Assembly: GCA_964571815.1 (NCBI GenBank)
Contig: CAZNDN010000033.1
Coordinates: 1-32,788, forward strand
Length of the DNA stretch: 32,788 nucleotides
Reading direction: 5' to 3'
Origin: CAZNDN01 sp964571815
Lineage (GTDB): Bacteria > Fibrobacterota > Chitinivibrionia > Chitinivibrionales > WJKA01
In this document: positions 17,662-26,685 of the stretch, piece after piece
How the letters are laid out: each line of letters opens with the position of its first letter
How positions within the stretch are numbered: position 1 is the stretch's first letter
Notes under the pieces: model-generated
The model's database searches: none
What the model was told of the DNA's origin: nothing
Seen by the model: the letters and a program-made list of their open reading frames with translations, nothing else
Position numbers and translations under genes: made by a program

Positions 17662-18930
17662 TCAGGAGGGTGGTTGTCCCGGGCTCGTACCGTTTTCGCG
17701 GGGCCGGGTTTCGACGATTCGTGCGCGCGCACCGCCTCGATGAAATCGCAGTGCCACGATCTCGTTTTCCGCAAGAGCCGCGGCGTCTTTCACCGCACCG
17801 CCGTCTTCGCGCATGATCACGCTGTAGCCCCGCGAAAGCACCGCCAGGGGGCTGAGCGCACGAAGTCGACCGGCAGTGTACGAGGTGCGTTCCCGGAGAG
17901 CCGACAGACGCAGACCCATTGCCCGGTACTGCCTCTCCTGAAGCTCATCGTGCCTCTGCCGTGCCTCTGCCGCCAGTCGCCACGGTCTCCTCAGCCCCGG
18001 TCTTCGCCTGATCGCCCGCAGACTTTCGCGTCGAGCATTCCAGTAACCGAGGAAACGATACGCGAAGCGTTTGAGCAGCGTCCCGAAATAGCGGGTCAGC
18101 TCCGCGGTGTCGGCGACGGCGATTTCGGCGGCCGCCGACGGTGTGGGAGCGCGGATATCGGCGACAAAATCGGCAATCGTGAAATCAACTTCGTGCCCAA
18201 CTGCTGAGATTACCGGTAAATCGGAAACGGAAATCGCCCGCGCAACTGCCTCTTCATTGAACGCCCAAAGATCTTCGAGGGACCCGCCGCCGCGGCCGAC
18301 AATCATGCAGTCGACGTTTCCGCAGGCGTTCATGTCGGCGATTGCCGCGGCAATGCTCGGTGCGGCTGCGTCGCCCTGCACCGGTACGTCGATCACCACG
18401 ATATCGGTCATGGGCCCCCGGGAGCGGACAACCTTGACAATATCGCGCAGGGCCGCCCCGCGCTTCGAGGTAATGACCCCGAGGCGACGTACAGTCTCGG
18501 GCAGTTGCTTTTTCCGTTCCGCATCGAAAAGCCCTTCGGCCGCAAGACGCTTCTTCAGCTTTTCGAATGCCAGGTAGAGAGCCCCCAGTCCGCCTGGCTG
18601 CATCCGATGAATATCCAACTGATAGTAGCCGCCCCGCTGGTAGACGCGCAGGGAAGCTATCGCCATAACCTCCATGCCGTTTTCGGGCTCGAACGTCATT
18701 TTCGAGGAGACCGAGCGCCAGATGACCGCCGGAATCCGACTTCCTCCGTCTTTGAGCGTCAGGTAGCAGTGACCGCTTGCGGCACGCTTGAAGTTGGATA
18801 TCTCCGCCTGAACCCATACCAGAGTGTTGGCGGATTCGATAATTCGTGCGACGCCGGCGTTGATTTCCGAAACGGTATAGGGGCGCTCGCACTCGCGTGG
18901 GGGCGTAAACTCGTACATCGGGTAACTCAC
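17662..18930 (-). CDS. xseA: Exodeoxyribonuclease VII large subunit
   Basis: A 422-residue catalytic subunit of exonuclease VII, which degrades single-stranded DNA bidirectionally in repair. It has an N-terminal OB-fold (WVQAEISNFKRAASGHCYLTLK). The nuclease core follows: RRLGVITSKRGAALRDI, MIVGRGGGSLEDLWAFNEE and VISAVGHEVDFTIADFVAD with APTPSAAAE. A coiled-coil region and C-terminal LSRGYSVIMREDGG complete it. The ATG at 18930 overlaps the stop of ymdB by four bases (ATGA), showing translational coupling. An internal ATG four codons later is a weaker alternative. It converges with the GH20 gene at 17637. Confidence 0.95.
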   Translation of the reverse strand: MSYPMYEFTPPRECERPYTVSEINAGVARIIESANTLVWVQAEISNFKRAASGHCYLTLKDGGSRIPAVIWRSVSSKMTFEPENGMEVMAIASLRVYQRGGYYQLDIHRMQPGGLGALYLAFEKLKKRLAAEGLFDAERKKQLPETVRRLGVITSKRGAALRDIVKVVRSRGPMTDIVVIDVPVQGDAAAPSIAAAIADMNACGNVDCMIVGRGGGSLEDLWAFNEEAVARAISVSDLPVISAVGHEVDFTIADFVADIRAPTPSAAAEIAVADTAELTRYFGTLLKRFAYRFLGYWNARRESLRAIRRRPGLRRPWRLAAEARQRHDELQERQYRAMGLRLSALRERTSYTAGRLRALSPLAVLSRGYSVIMREDGGAVKDAAALAENEIVALRFHRGGARARIVETRPRENGTSPGQPPS

Positions 18931-19718
18931 GGGATATCCACTCGCCGGTTGATTCGAGAAATCGACCGCGCTTCGCCGCTCCGCTCGTCGATATCCAGCA
19001 CCACGGCATTGATCACCGGTCCTTCCTCGGCGGGCTCAAAACGCACGTAGGTTTGAAGCAGGAACTTCCGAATGACGCCGTCGGCCCGCATTCCGATACA
19101 CGAGCGTTCCGGGCCGGTCATGCCGACGTCGGAGATATAGGCCGTGCCCCTGTCGCTCACCTGCTCGTCGGCCGTCTGCACGTGCGTATGCGTACCCAGT
19201 ACCGCGCTGACTCTGCCGTCGAGGTGGTACAGGAGAGCCTTTTTCTCGCTCGTGGCTTCACAGTGGAAGTCAACGATTACTACCGCTGCCCGGGGGGCGA
19301 TCTGCTCAAGAGCGTGATCGGCGCACCTGAACGGGCACTCCAGGGTTTCGCCGAAAAAGGTCCGTCCCTGAAGATTCAGCACTGCCGCATCGGCCCCTGA
19401 CGCGCCGCGAAACACCGTGAAACCGTGACCGCTGTTGCCGGGAGGAAAGTTGTACGGACGAAGGACGCGATCATCCGAATCGAGGGCGGCGGTCGCCTCC
19501 TGCGAAGCGAAGGAGTGATTGCCGCCCGTGACCACGTGGACTCCGTACCTGAAAAACTTGCGAAGGATATTGAGGGTTATCCCTTTGCCGCCGGCTGCGT
19601 TTTCACCGTTGGCGATGCATATATCAATGCCCTGCTCGTCGATCAGCGAAGCAAGGTGGTGGGCCAGGATTCTGCGCCCCACCGCCCCGAAAACATCGCC
19701 GACAAACAGAATACGCAT
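18927..19718 (-). CDS. ymdB: YmdB family metallophosphoesterase
   Basis: A 263-residue calcineurin-like phosphoesterase of the YmdB/TIGR00282 type. In Bacillus the homologue hydrolyses cyclic nucleotides and influences RNase Y activity and development. Metal-binding motifs are visible: RILFVGDVFGAVGR at the N-terminus, GENAAGGKGI, VTGGNHSF, VDFHCEATSEK and LGTHTHVQTAD. It lies directly downstream of rny, the classical partner, and overlaps xseA by four bases. The length is normal for the family. Confidence 0.93.
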   Translation of the reverse strand: MRILFVGDVFGAVGRRILAHHLASLIDEQGIDICIANGENAAGGKGITLNILRKFFRYGVHVVTGGNHSFASQEATAALDSDDRVLRPYNFPPGNSGHGFTVFRGASGADAAVLNLQGRTFFGETLECPFRCADHALEQIAPRAAVVIVDFHCEATSEKKALLYHLDGRVSAVLGTHTHVQTADEQVSDRGTAYISDVGMTGPERSCIGMRADGVIRKFLLQTYVRFEPAEEGPVINAVVLDIDERSGEARSISRINRRVDIP

Positions 19719-19760
19719 TAAAAGGACTCCCCGGAGAAATGCCCGTGCCGCAAATCGCGC

Positions 19761-21338
19761 CTAACGGGCCAGTTCCGTGTAGCGGCTCTCCCGTATCACC
19801 GTCACTTTCACCTGGCCGGGGTATTCCATTTCGTCTTCGACCTTCCTGGCAACCTGCAGCGCCATCTCCTCAGCCTGAGCATCGTTGACCTGGTCCGGCT
19901 CGACCATGACGCGAATCTCGCGGCCGGCCTGGATCACGTAGGAGCGGTTGACCCCGCGGAATGAATCGGCAATCTTCTCCAGGTTGGTCAGCCGGTTCAC
20001 GTAATTGTTCAGCGTTTCCCGCCGTACGCCCGGCCGCGTGCTCGAAATCGTATCGGCAGCCTGCACCAGCACCGGGTACAGGGAAATCGGCGGGACATCC
20101 TCGTGATGCGCGGCGATTGCGTTGCAGATTATTTCGTTTTCGCCGTACTTGGCGGCCAGTTCGGCCCCCAGTTGCGAATGTGTTCCTTCGGTTTCCCTGT
20201 CGATGGCCTTGCCGATATCATGCAGCAGCCCCGCACGCGTGGCCAGTTTCGGGTCGAGGTTCAGCTCCGCGGCCAGCAGACCCGCAAGCACCGCTACCTC
20301 CTTGCAGTGCTGAAGCACGTTCTGGCCGTACGATGCGCGGTATTTCAGTCTCCCGAGCAGTTCGACTATTTTCGGTTTCAGTCCGTGCGTTTTCAGCTCG
20401 AAAATCACTTCCTCGACCGCTTCTTTCATCTTCCGGTCAAGCTCTTTCTCGCTCTTCTTGATAAGTTCCTCGATCCGCCCCGGATGTATCCGCCCATCGA
20501 TGATCAGTTTTTCCAGCGCAATACGGGCCACTTCCCGCCTGATCGGATCGAACCCCGAAAGAATCACCGCCTCGGGCGTATCGTCGACAATCACATCGAT
20601 ACCGGTGGCCTCCTCAAACGCACGTATATTGCGTCCTTCTCTGCCGATAATCCGCCCTTTCATCTCGTCGTTGGGAAGGTGCACTACCGACACGGTCGAC
20701 TCCACGGTCGTATCCGCCGCACACCGCTGTACGGCCTGCAGCACCATCTCCCGCGCCTCCCCGTCGGCCTCCTCCCGCGCCTTGTCGCGCAATTCCTTGA
20801 TCATCTGCGCACATTCGTACCGCACCTGGCTCTCCAGGTTCTTCATCAGAAGCTGCTTCGCGTCCTCCTGGCTCATCTGGGCTATTTTTTCGAGCCTGTC
20901 GTTTTCAAGAGAGATCAACTTGCTCAGCTCTTCATCCTTGGTACGAAGCGTGGTTTCCTTGGAATTGAGAAACCCCTCCCGCGCGGCGAATTCTGTCTCA
21001 CGGTTCGAGACGGTATCCTCGCGCTTCTTGAGTTCAAGCTCCGCTTCCTTGAGACGCTGCTGTTGCTGCTTCAGCTCATCGCGCCGCCGGCTCGCTTCCT
21101 GCTCAAACTCCGACTTCGCCTTGAACCACTCATCCTTGGCCTCCAGAATCGAGGTTTTTTTCTGAAGCTCCGCCTCCTTTGCCGCATCCTTGAGAATCCG
21201 TTCGGCTTCCCGCTCGGCCTCGTCCATCCGGCGTTCCTTGTAGCGTCTGTCGGCAAGGGATCGCCAGTAGTGGCCCAGCAGGAAGCTCAGTACGGCCGCA
21301 ACTATGCCGATTACCGAAATAACGATTCTATCGACCAT
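19761..21338 (-). CDS. rny: Ribonuclease Y
   Basis: A 525-residue membrane-anchored endoribonuclease that starts mRNA decay. It has an N-terminal transmembrane segment (VISVIGIVAAVLSFLLG), a long charged coiled coil (about residues 30-200), a KH domain with MKGRIIGREGRNIRAFE, and an HD domain with RAGLLHDIGKAID and IAAHHEDVPP. I chose the ATG at 21338 because it has a GGAGG site six bases upstream and places the transmembrane segment at the very N-terminus. The frame stays open to 21422 without family similarity. ymdB follows 42 bases downstream. Confidence 0.96.
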   Translation of the reverse strand: MVDRIVISVIGIVAAVLSFLLGHYWRSLADRRYKERRMDEAEREAERILKDAAKEAELQKKTSILEAKDEWFKAKSEFEQEASRRRDELKQQQQRLKEAELELKKREDTVSNRETEFAAREGFLNSKETTLRTKDEELSKLISLENDRLEKIAQMSQEDAKQLLMKNLESQVRYECAQMIKELRDKAREEADGEAREMVLQAVQRCAADTTVESTVSVVHLPNDEMKGRIIGREGRNIRAFEEATGIDVIVDDTPEAVILSGFDPIRREVARIALEKLIIDGRIHPGRIEELIKKSEKELDRKMKEAVEEVIFELKTHGLKPKIVELLGRLKYRASYGQNVLQHCKEVAVLAGLLAAELNLDPKLATRAGLLHDIGKAIDRETEGTHSQLGAELAAKYGENEIICNAIAAHHEDVPPISLYPVLVQAADTISSTRPGVRRETLNNYVNRLTNLEKIADSFRGVNRSYVIQAGREIRVMVEPDQVNDAQAEEMALQVARKVEDEMEYPGQVKVTVIRESRYTELAR

Positions 21339-21510
21339 ACAAAACCTCCGCGCTGTGAATGTTTCAACGATTCGAAACTCTGTGAGAGAGGATCGAGGCG
21401 GAGGGAAGAGCAGAGGATGCACTCTTCGGAAGAAGAGGCTGGGCGAGACCCTTACTTAGTCCGAATCCCCGGCATGGGCAACCGGGGGCGAGCATGTCAT
21501 GCAGAACCGG
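21339..21510 (-). other. Structured zapA-rny spacer; possible leader or small RNA
   Basis: 172 bases between zapA and rny on the same strand. On the minus strand I see a stem CCCCGG/CCGGGG with a nine-base loop, and a stem CTCTTC/GAAGAG with a four-base TTCC loop. Neither is followed by a T run. In several phyla 6S RNA lies beside zapA, and the length fits. However, I could not build the long closing stems or central bubble of 6S RNA, so its nature is open. Confidence 0.3.
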
Positions 21511-21822
21511 CTATCCGCGAAAATCCTCCAGGACGGAGGAAATCCTCCGGGTGAGCGATTTCGCCTTTTCGTCAAGCTCATCAACATAGTCGGCCTGTTC
21601 CTTGTTCCTTGCCTGCACTTCAAACAGCTCGCCCGCCATATTCATCGCGGAAACAATCGCCACCTTGAGCCTGTCGCGAGATGCCACCTGCTGGTGCGTT
21701 TCGGTCATTTTCCGCCGAACATACTCGGCAACCTTCTGTGCACTCGCCGAATCGGCATCACTCCTGAGAGAGTACTCATTCCCCAGGATCGAAACGCGGA
21801 CACTTTCCGTCGATGAATCCAT
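21511..21822 (-). CDS. zapA: Cell division protein ZapA
   Basis: A protein of about 103 residues, with an N-terminal globular part (SVRVSILGNEYSLRSDAD), then SAQKVAEYVRRKM and a C-terminal coiled coil (FEVQARNKEQADYVDELDEK). ZapA binds FtsZ and bundles protofilaments at midcell. The start may be the ATG at 21822 or a GTG three codons upstream at 21831; neither has a strong ribosome-binding site. It follows a small coiled-coil gene likely to be its partner and precedes rny, a common arrangement in several Gram-negative phyla. Confidence 0.9.
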   Translation of the reverse strand: MDSSTESVRVSILGNEYSLRSDADSASAQKVAEYVRRKMTETHQQVASRDRLKVAIVSAMNMAGELFEVQARNKEQADYVDELDEKAKSLTRRISSVLEDFRG

Positions 21823-21860
21823 ATACCCCACGAGGCCTTACGCCGGCCGGTTCGTTTCGA

Positions 21861-22127
21861 CTAAGCTATCGATTCCAATCTCTTCAGTATGCCCTGAACT
21901 TTCCCCGCCGCGGTGTCAAGCTTTTCGCGAGACTGCCGCAGATCGTCTCTCAGAGAGTCTCGTTCGCCTCCCAAACCCTCTTTCTCCTGTTCCAACTCAG
22001 CTATTCGCAAGTCCTTATTTTCGAGGTCCTTTCTGAGTGTATCATAATCGTTTCGCAACGACTGAAATGCCTGTATGAGTTCTTCAACCTTCGTTTCCAA
22101 TTCCGTAAGATTCTCGATTGCCGCCAC
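21861..22127 (-). CDS. Small coiled-coil protein, ZapB-like
   Basis: An 88-residue protein that is almost wholly heptad-like and rich in Glu, Leu, Arg and Lys (for example LETKVEELIQAFQSLRNDYD). The GTG start at 22127 has an AAGGGG-type site about eight bases upstream. Size, coiled-coil character and position just before zapA suggest a ZapB-like partner linking ZapA to the division site. Coiled coils diverge fast, so this rests on context rather than on a firm motif. Confidence 0.75.
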   Translation of the reverse strand: MAAIENLTELETKVEELIQAFQSLRNDYDTLRKDLENKDLRIAELEQEKEGLGGERDSLRDDLRQSREKLDTAAGKVQGILKRLESIA

Positions 22128-22226
22128 TGGCTTCCCCTTGTTGTCGTGTGGCTTCTACGCCTCTTGATGTGGTGCTTGAGCTTATTCGTCCTATCGGCCA
22201 CCTTGGCAGGTCCTTGCCTCAGTATC

Positions 22227-22256
22227 AATATACACCATCGACCGGCCGGCGATCAA
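22227..22256 (-). promoter_or_regulatory. Candidate promoter for zapB-like/zapA/rny
   Basis: On the minus strand TTGATC (22251-22256) and TATATT (22227-22232) are separated by 18 bases. They lie in the 232-base gap between pheT and the zapB-like gene, leaving a leader of about 95 bases. This suggests that the division/RNA-decay half of the series can be transcribed separately from thrS-pheT. Confidence 0.4.
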
Positions 22257-22359
22257 TGATTTGTTTCGGTTATGTTATAATCCTACCATTCCGGAATCCC
22301 GGCGGTCAAAGCACCGGGGCGTGCCCTTTTGTCCCCCGAACCCGCTGAAGGCACGGTTC

Positions 22360-24744
22360 TTACTGCCGCAGGCGGGCACCGTACTTCGAGGAGACCCTCT
22401 CGATAATAGCGTCGCACACCTCCTGTGCCGCCTCGTCGGTGAGCGTGCGCTCCGGCGATCGGAGACGAACCGACCAGGCAATACTTTTCATGCCTTCCTC
22501 GACCTTCTCCCCCCGGTAGACATCGAAGGGCACGACCGCCTCAACCAGGCTCGAGAGCCCGAAGATTTCTTCGGAGATCGAGGCGGAATTGATCGACTCG
22601 GGAAGAACGAAGGCAAAATCGCGTTCGACCGCGGGGAATTTTGGCAGGCCGCGGTAGCGAGGCGCCGAGGGAGTCCAGTCCAGAAACTCGGTTACGTCAA
22701 GCTCGGCATAGTACAGCGCCGTGTCGGTGTCGAAATGTGCGCCGATTTCGGAGTTCAGTTTTCCCATGCTGCCCGTGATTTTGTCGTTGTAGTGTACCGA
22801 TGCCGATTCGCGGTCGAACAGGGGGTCGTTGCCGGGACCATACTCCAACGAACCGATCTCCAGATTCACCGCCAGAGCATCCAGGATTCCCTTGAGCACG
22901 AAGAAGTCCGACGGGACACCGCCGTGGTTCCACGCCGGGGGCTGGTACGCACCCTGGATTACGATTGCCAGGTGCGTTCGCTCCAGCGGGAGGTGTGTCC
23001 GGCCCCTGGAGCGGAATACCTTGCCCAGCTCGAAGAGACGGTTGTCGGTTGTCCGGCGATTGAGATTGTAGACCACGGTCTGCAGCAGGCCCGCAACCAT
23101 GGTGGTACGAAGACAGGCGAGGTCGGGGCTGATCGGGTTCATGAGCGCCACGGGTTGGATGTCGGGACGGATCAGCCTGAGGGTTGCCTCGGGGCACAGC
23201 CCGCCGGTGACTATCTCGTTGAGTCCGAAGTGGGCCAGTGAGGCGCGAATCTTCCCGGTTGTCGTTTCCCTGGTGTTCTCGGAGCGCCGCAGGGGGAGCG
23301 TGGTCCGCGAGGTTGCCTGGATGTTGTCGTACCCGTGCATCCGCCCGATCTCCTCGATCATATCGACCTCGAGACGCAGATCGTGGCGCCAGGTGGGGAC
23401 CGTGCACGTGAGCGTATCGTTGTCGGCCCGGTCGACCTCGATAAGCAGGGCCCTGAGCAGCTTTGCCGTAGTATCGGGGGTTAGATCCGTTCCCAGCAGC
23501 TCGGCGGCCTTCGATATGCGAACCGGGATCGCAGGCCGCCTGCAGGGTTGCGGATTGCGGTCGATTCGCCCGGCGCAGACGGTCCCGCCGGCAAGCGAGG
23601 CTATCAACGCGGCCGCGGTGTCCAGCGACCGGATAAGGCCGTCACCGGGATCAACGCCCCGCTCGAAACGGTACGAGGAATCGGTGGACAGGCCGAGTCG
23701 CTTGGAGGTTCTCCGGACGCCGGAGGGATCGAAATACGCACATTCCAGGAAGATATCGGTTGTCTCTTCGGTCACGGCCGAACCGGCGCCTCCCATGATT
23801 CCGGCCAGGGCCAGCGGCCCCCCGTCGTCACAGATCAACAGGTCTTCGGCGGTAAGCGTGCGCTCCTGCTCATCCAGCGTGACAAACACCATGCCCTCCC
23901 CGGCGGTCCTGACTGAAATCCTTCCGCCCTTGATCTGCTTGAAATCGAAGGCGTGCATGGGGTGGCCGAAATGCAGCAGTATATAATTGGTGATATCAAC
24001 AACATTATTGATCGGTCTCAGCCCCACGGTCCGGAGCCGGTTTTTCAGCCATTGAGGCGAAGGCCCCACCGTTACTCCCCGCAGCAGCCTGCCCGCGTAG
24101 CGCGGACACCTCGCGGGCGCGTCGATGCGCACGTCCGCGTGCGTGCCAATCGGGTCGTCGTCCCGCTCGTGAGGCACCGCCGCGGTCTCCCTGATTGTCG
24201 TCCCCGCGGCCGCGGCAAGCTCACGGGCAACCCCGAGCATGCTCAGGCAATCTCCCCTGTCGGGGGTCAGCTCGATATCCAGAATCCAGTCGGCGGGGAT
24301 GATATCACTGAGCGGCCGGCCGATTTCGGTGCCGGCGTCAAGCTTCATGATACCGCTGTGATCCTCCGAAAGCCCCAGCTCCCGCTCGGAGCAGAGCATT
24401 CCCGAGGACGTAACGCCGCGTATGACCGCGGTATCGACAGTCATGCCCGAGGCCACGGTTGTACCGGCCGGCGCAAACGCCGCGATCATACCCTTCCGGA
24501 CATTCGGCGCGCCGCACACGACCTCATGCTTCCCGGAACCTGCCTCGACCGTGCAGACACGGAGCTTGTCGGCGTCCGGGTGCGGCCGCACTTCACGCAC
24601 CCGCGCGGTGGCGACCCCTGCGGGAGGCGCGTATGCACGCACCGATTCCACTTCGAGACCCACACCGGTGAGCACTTCCGCCACACGGTGAGCATCGCCG
24701 TCGATATCGACAAGATCCTTGAGCCAATTGAGCGAAATGCGCAT
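22360..24744 (-). CDS. pheT: Phenylalanyl-tRNA synthetase beta subunit
   Basis: A 794-residue beta subunit of the (alpha-beta)2 enzyme that charges tRNA-Phe; it carries editing and tRNA-binding functions. Domains in order: N-terminal MRISLNWLKDLVDI, EMAP-type tRNA-binding domain (about 40-150; VRPHPDADKLRVC), B3/B4 editing domain (about 210-380), and B5 domain. A catalytic-like core has GRMHGYDNIQ, and the C-terminal anticodon-binding ferredoxin fold (about 700-794) has FPAVERDFAFVLPE. The length is typical. It follows pheS by 108 bases. Confidence 0.97.
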   Translation of the reverse strand: MRISLNWLKDLVDIDGDAHRVAEVLTGVGLEVESVRAYAPPAGVATARVREVRPHPDADKLRVCTVEAGSGKHEVVCGAPNVRKGMIAAFAPAGTTVASGMTVDTAVIRGVTSSGMLCSERELGLSEDHSGIMKLDAGTEIGRPLSDIIPADWILDIELTPDRGDCLSMLGVARELAAAAGTTIRETAAVPHERDDDPIGTHADVRIDAPARCPRYAGRLLRGVTVGPSPQWLKNRLRTVGLRPINNVVDITNYILLHFGHPMHAFDFKQIKGGRISVRTAGEGMVFVTLDEQERTLTAEDLLICDDGGPLALAGIMGGAGSAVTEETTDIFLECAYFDPSGVRRTSKRLGLSTDSSYRFERGVDPGDGLIRSLDTAAALIASLAGGTVCAGRIDRNPQPCRRPAIPVRISKAAELLGTDLTPDTTAKLLRALLIEVDRADNDTLTCTVPTWRHDLRLEVDMIEEIGRMHGYDNIQATSRTTLPLRRSENTRETTTGKIRASLAHFGLNEIVTGGLCPEATLRLIRPDIQPVALMNPISPDLACLRTTMVAGLLQTVVYNLNRRTTDNRLFELGKVFRSRGRTHLPLERTHLAIVIQGAYQPPAWNHGGVPSDFFVLKGILDALAVNLEIGSLEYGPGNDPLFDRESASVHYNDKITGSMGKLNSEIGAHFDTDTALYYAELDVTEFLDWTPSAPRYRGLPKFPAVERDFAFVLPESINSASISEEIFGLSSLVEAVVPFDVYRGEKVEEGMKSIAWSVRLRSPERTLTDEAAQEVCDAIIERVSSKYGARLRQ

Positions 24745-24852
24745 AGTCAGTCTTCCTCGGAGCTTTTTTCGAAAGGGCCCGCGTTTCCCGTAATCGACCC
24801 GGATGTCCGCCGGCGACCCGCCCGTGGTTACGCCCGGAATCCCGATCCCGGT

Positions 24853-25884
24853 TCAGAACTGTCGCAGAAACCGCACGTCGTTTTCGAAGAACAATCGTAT
24901 GTCGTCGATACCGTATTTCAGAAGCGCGGTCCGATCGATTCCCATGCCGAAGGCAAAGCCGGAATATGTCTCGGGATCCAGGCCGCCGTTGCGCAGCACA
25001 TTGGGATGAACCATCCCCGCCCCCAGCACCTCAAGCCACCCCGTCTGCTTGCACACGCTGCACCCCCTGCTGCCGCAGAGAAAGCATTCGACATCCATCT
25101 CAACACTCGGTTCGGTGAACGGGAAGAAGCTGGGGCGGAATTTTACCCGCGCCGTATCATCGAAAAAGCGGCGGGCGTATTCCAGAAGCGTTCCCTTGAG
25201 ATCGGCGAAACTGACTCGGGTATCGATAAAGAGGCCTTCGACCTGATGAAACACGCAGTAGCTGCGCGCCGAAACTTCTTCGTGGCGATACACCCGGCCG
25301 GGCATGATACAGCGTATCGGCGGCTTCTGATTCTCCATGACACGAATCTGCACCGGCGAAGTGTGGGTTCGCAGAACAACTTCGGGCGAGACCACGAACG
25401 TGTCCTGCATGTCCCGCGCTGGATGATCGGGCGGAAAATTGAGCGCGCCGAAATTGTAGTAGTCACTCTCGACATCGGGACCGTAGGCAACGTCAAAACC
25501 CATATCCTGAAGGATTTTGCACATGCGGTCTCTGATTTTCAGCAGCGGATGAAGGCTCCCGCGGGGAAAGGGGAAACCCGGAAGCGTCGGGTCGAACGAC
25601 GACTGCTCGGGGCCGCTCTCCTTCTGCAGCCGCAGCAGGTCGGCGAACTTCTCCTCAAGTTCGCGCCGCAGTTGGTTTGCCGCCGCACCCGTCTCCCGGC
25701 GCTTGTCTTCGGGCAGGCCGCCCAGCCCCTTGAGCAGCCCGCGGATCAGTCCCTTCTTGCCCAGGTAGGTGATCCGAAACTGCTCGGCATCCGCCTGGTT
25801 TCGAACCGAATCCAGTTCTTCGAGTGCGCGGGCACGAAGAGATTGAACGGTTTCAGGCGATGCTGCTTCATCCTGCCGCGCCAT
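24853..25884 (-). CDS. pheS: Phenylalanyl-tRNA synthetase alpha subunit
   Basis: A 343-residue catalytic alpha subunit. It has an N-terminal coiled coil (about 1-90), then class II motif 1 (HPLLKIRDRMCKILQDMGF), motif 2 (MPGRVYRHEEVSARSYCVFHQVEG) and motif 3 (GFAFGMGIDRTALLKYGI). A Cys-rich insertion with four cysteines (CFLCGSRGCSVC) occurs near residue 280; similar insertions are known in PheS of Bacteroidota and relatives. The start overlaps the end of rplT by 17 bases, so translation is likely coupled. Confidence 0.97.
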   Translation of the reverse strand: MARQDEAASPETVQSLRARALEELDSVRNQADAEQFRITYLGKKGLIRGLLKGLGGLPEDKRRETGAAANQLRRELEEKFADLLRLQKESGPEQSSFDPTLPGFPFPRGSLHPLLKIRDRMCKILQDMGFDVAYGPDVESDYYNFGALNFPPDHPARDMQDTFVVSPEVVLRTHTSPVQIRVMENQKPPIRCIMPGRVYRHEEVSARSYCVFHQVEGLFIDTRVSFADLKGTLLEYARRFFDDTARVKFRPSFFPFTEPSVEMDVECFLCGSRGCSVCKQTGWLEVLGAGMVHPNVLRNGGLDPETYSGFAFGMGIDRTALLKYGIDDIRLFFENDVRFLRQF

Positions 25885-26242
25885 CGAATCCGTCCTGCCC
25901 GTTGACGTGCTCGATCAGTGCCTTGAACGTGTCCGGCTCATGAAGGGCAAGGTGTGCCAGGGTCTTGCGATTGAGCGTGATGCCCTTCTTGCTCAAGGCG
26001 GCCATGAACCGGCCGTAGGTCATGCCGTGCGACCGGGCGGCCGCGTTGATCCGCATGATCCACAGGGACCGGAACCGTCGCTTTTTCTGCCGGCGATCGC
26101 GGTAGGCATACTGTCCGGCTCGCGCGACGGCATCCTTGGCCGTGCGAATGCAGCTCTTGCGTTTTCCAAAATAGCCCGACGCCGCCTTGATAATCTTCTT
26201 GCGGCGCCGGCGCGAAGCGGTTCTTGTTTTTGCTCGCGGCAT
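25868..26242 (-). CDS. rplT: Large ribosomal subunit protein bL20
   Basis: A 124-residue bL20, needed for early 50S assembly. The basic N-terminal tail (MPRAKTRTASRRRRKKIIKA) and core YRDRRQKKRRFRSLWIMRIN are characteristic. The C-terminus has a short acidic/Gly extension. In other bacteria L20 represses the infC-rpmI-rplT genes through the mRNA leader. Here the order infC-rpmI-rplT is intact. Confidence 0.97.
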   Translation of the reverse strand: MPRAKTRTASRRRRKKIIKAASGYFGKRKSCIRTAKDAVARAGQYAYRDRRQKKRRFRSLWIMRINAAARSHGMTYGRFMAALSKKGITLNRKTLAHLALHEPDTFKALIEHVNGQDGFDGAAG

Positions 26243-26299
26243 GTATTCAACTCCTTGAGAATGTGTTGTCGAAATCGGCGACGAGAATCATTCGGGCAC

Positions 26300-26494
26300 T
26301 CAGGCGCTCAACATGCCGCGGATGCGCTTCTCGAAGGAAGCGTCGATCAGCGTGGCCTGCCGAAGCGAACGTTTGCGCTTGCGGTTTTTCTTGCCCTGAA
26401 GGTGACTCTTGTTGGCCTTGTGGCGACGAACGTGTCCGTCGGCGGTCGTGCGAAACCGCTTCTTCACTGCACTGCGTGTCTTCATCTTCGGCAT
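26300..26494 (-). CDS. rpmI: Large ribosomal subunit protein bL35
   Basis: A 64-residue bL35 with the typical MPKMKTRSAVKKRF N-terminus and basic KKNRKRKRSLRQ core. The ATG at 26494 has an AGGAGA-type site eight bases upstream; the frame stays open to 26554 with no family match. It is 57 bases upstream of rplT and about 190 bases downstream of infC. Confidence 0.96.
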   Translation of the reverse strand: MPKMKTRSAVKKRFRTTADGHVRRHKANKSHLQGKKNRKRKRSLRQATLIDASFEKRIRGMLSA

Positions 26495-26646
26495 ACGACT
26501 CTCTCCTCTATGATGTGTCCGGAGTATATCCGTCAATGGTAATCGACCGCACACGGCCCATCGCCGCCGCGCGACATCTGCTGCCGGCGACTGCCCTCAC
26601 GAACCTGTGGTTCGGAGGCGCTCTCATGCCCTTTCCCGCGGCGATT

Positions 26647-26679
26647 CTTTCCCCCGGACCAGCGGCCGGCGGGGGAAAG
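26647..26679 (-). promoter_or_regulatory. Strong hairpin between infC and rpmI
   Basis: CTTTCCCCC (26647-26655 region) pairs perfectly with GGGGGAAAG (26671-26679) around a 15-base GC-rich loop, just after the infC stop. No T run follows on the minus strand, so it is not a standard intrinsic terminator. It may be an mRNA processing or stability element or part of an L20-type control leader. Confidence 0.4.
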
Positions 26680-26685
26680 AGGATC

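Noticed and set aside
21339..21510. 6S RNA gene between zapA and rny
   Set aside because: Position and length fit, but I could not find long closing stems around a central bubble. Kept only as an unspecified structured spacer.
20103..21554. 483-codon plus-strand open frame opposite rny and the zapA-rny spacer
   Set aside because: Antisense to the coiled-coil region of RNase Y; the Leu/Arg-rich product is a shadow without ribosome-binding site.
22270..22359. Intrinsic terminator after pheT
   Set aside because: A GTGCC/GGCAC pairing with a 20-base loop is possible but weak, with no T run.
23953..25905. 650-codon plus-strand open frame across pheT/pheS
   Set aside because: It lies antisense to two clear synthetase genes; composition is that of a shadow frame and no motif is visible.
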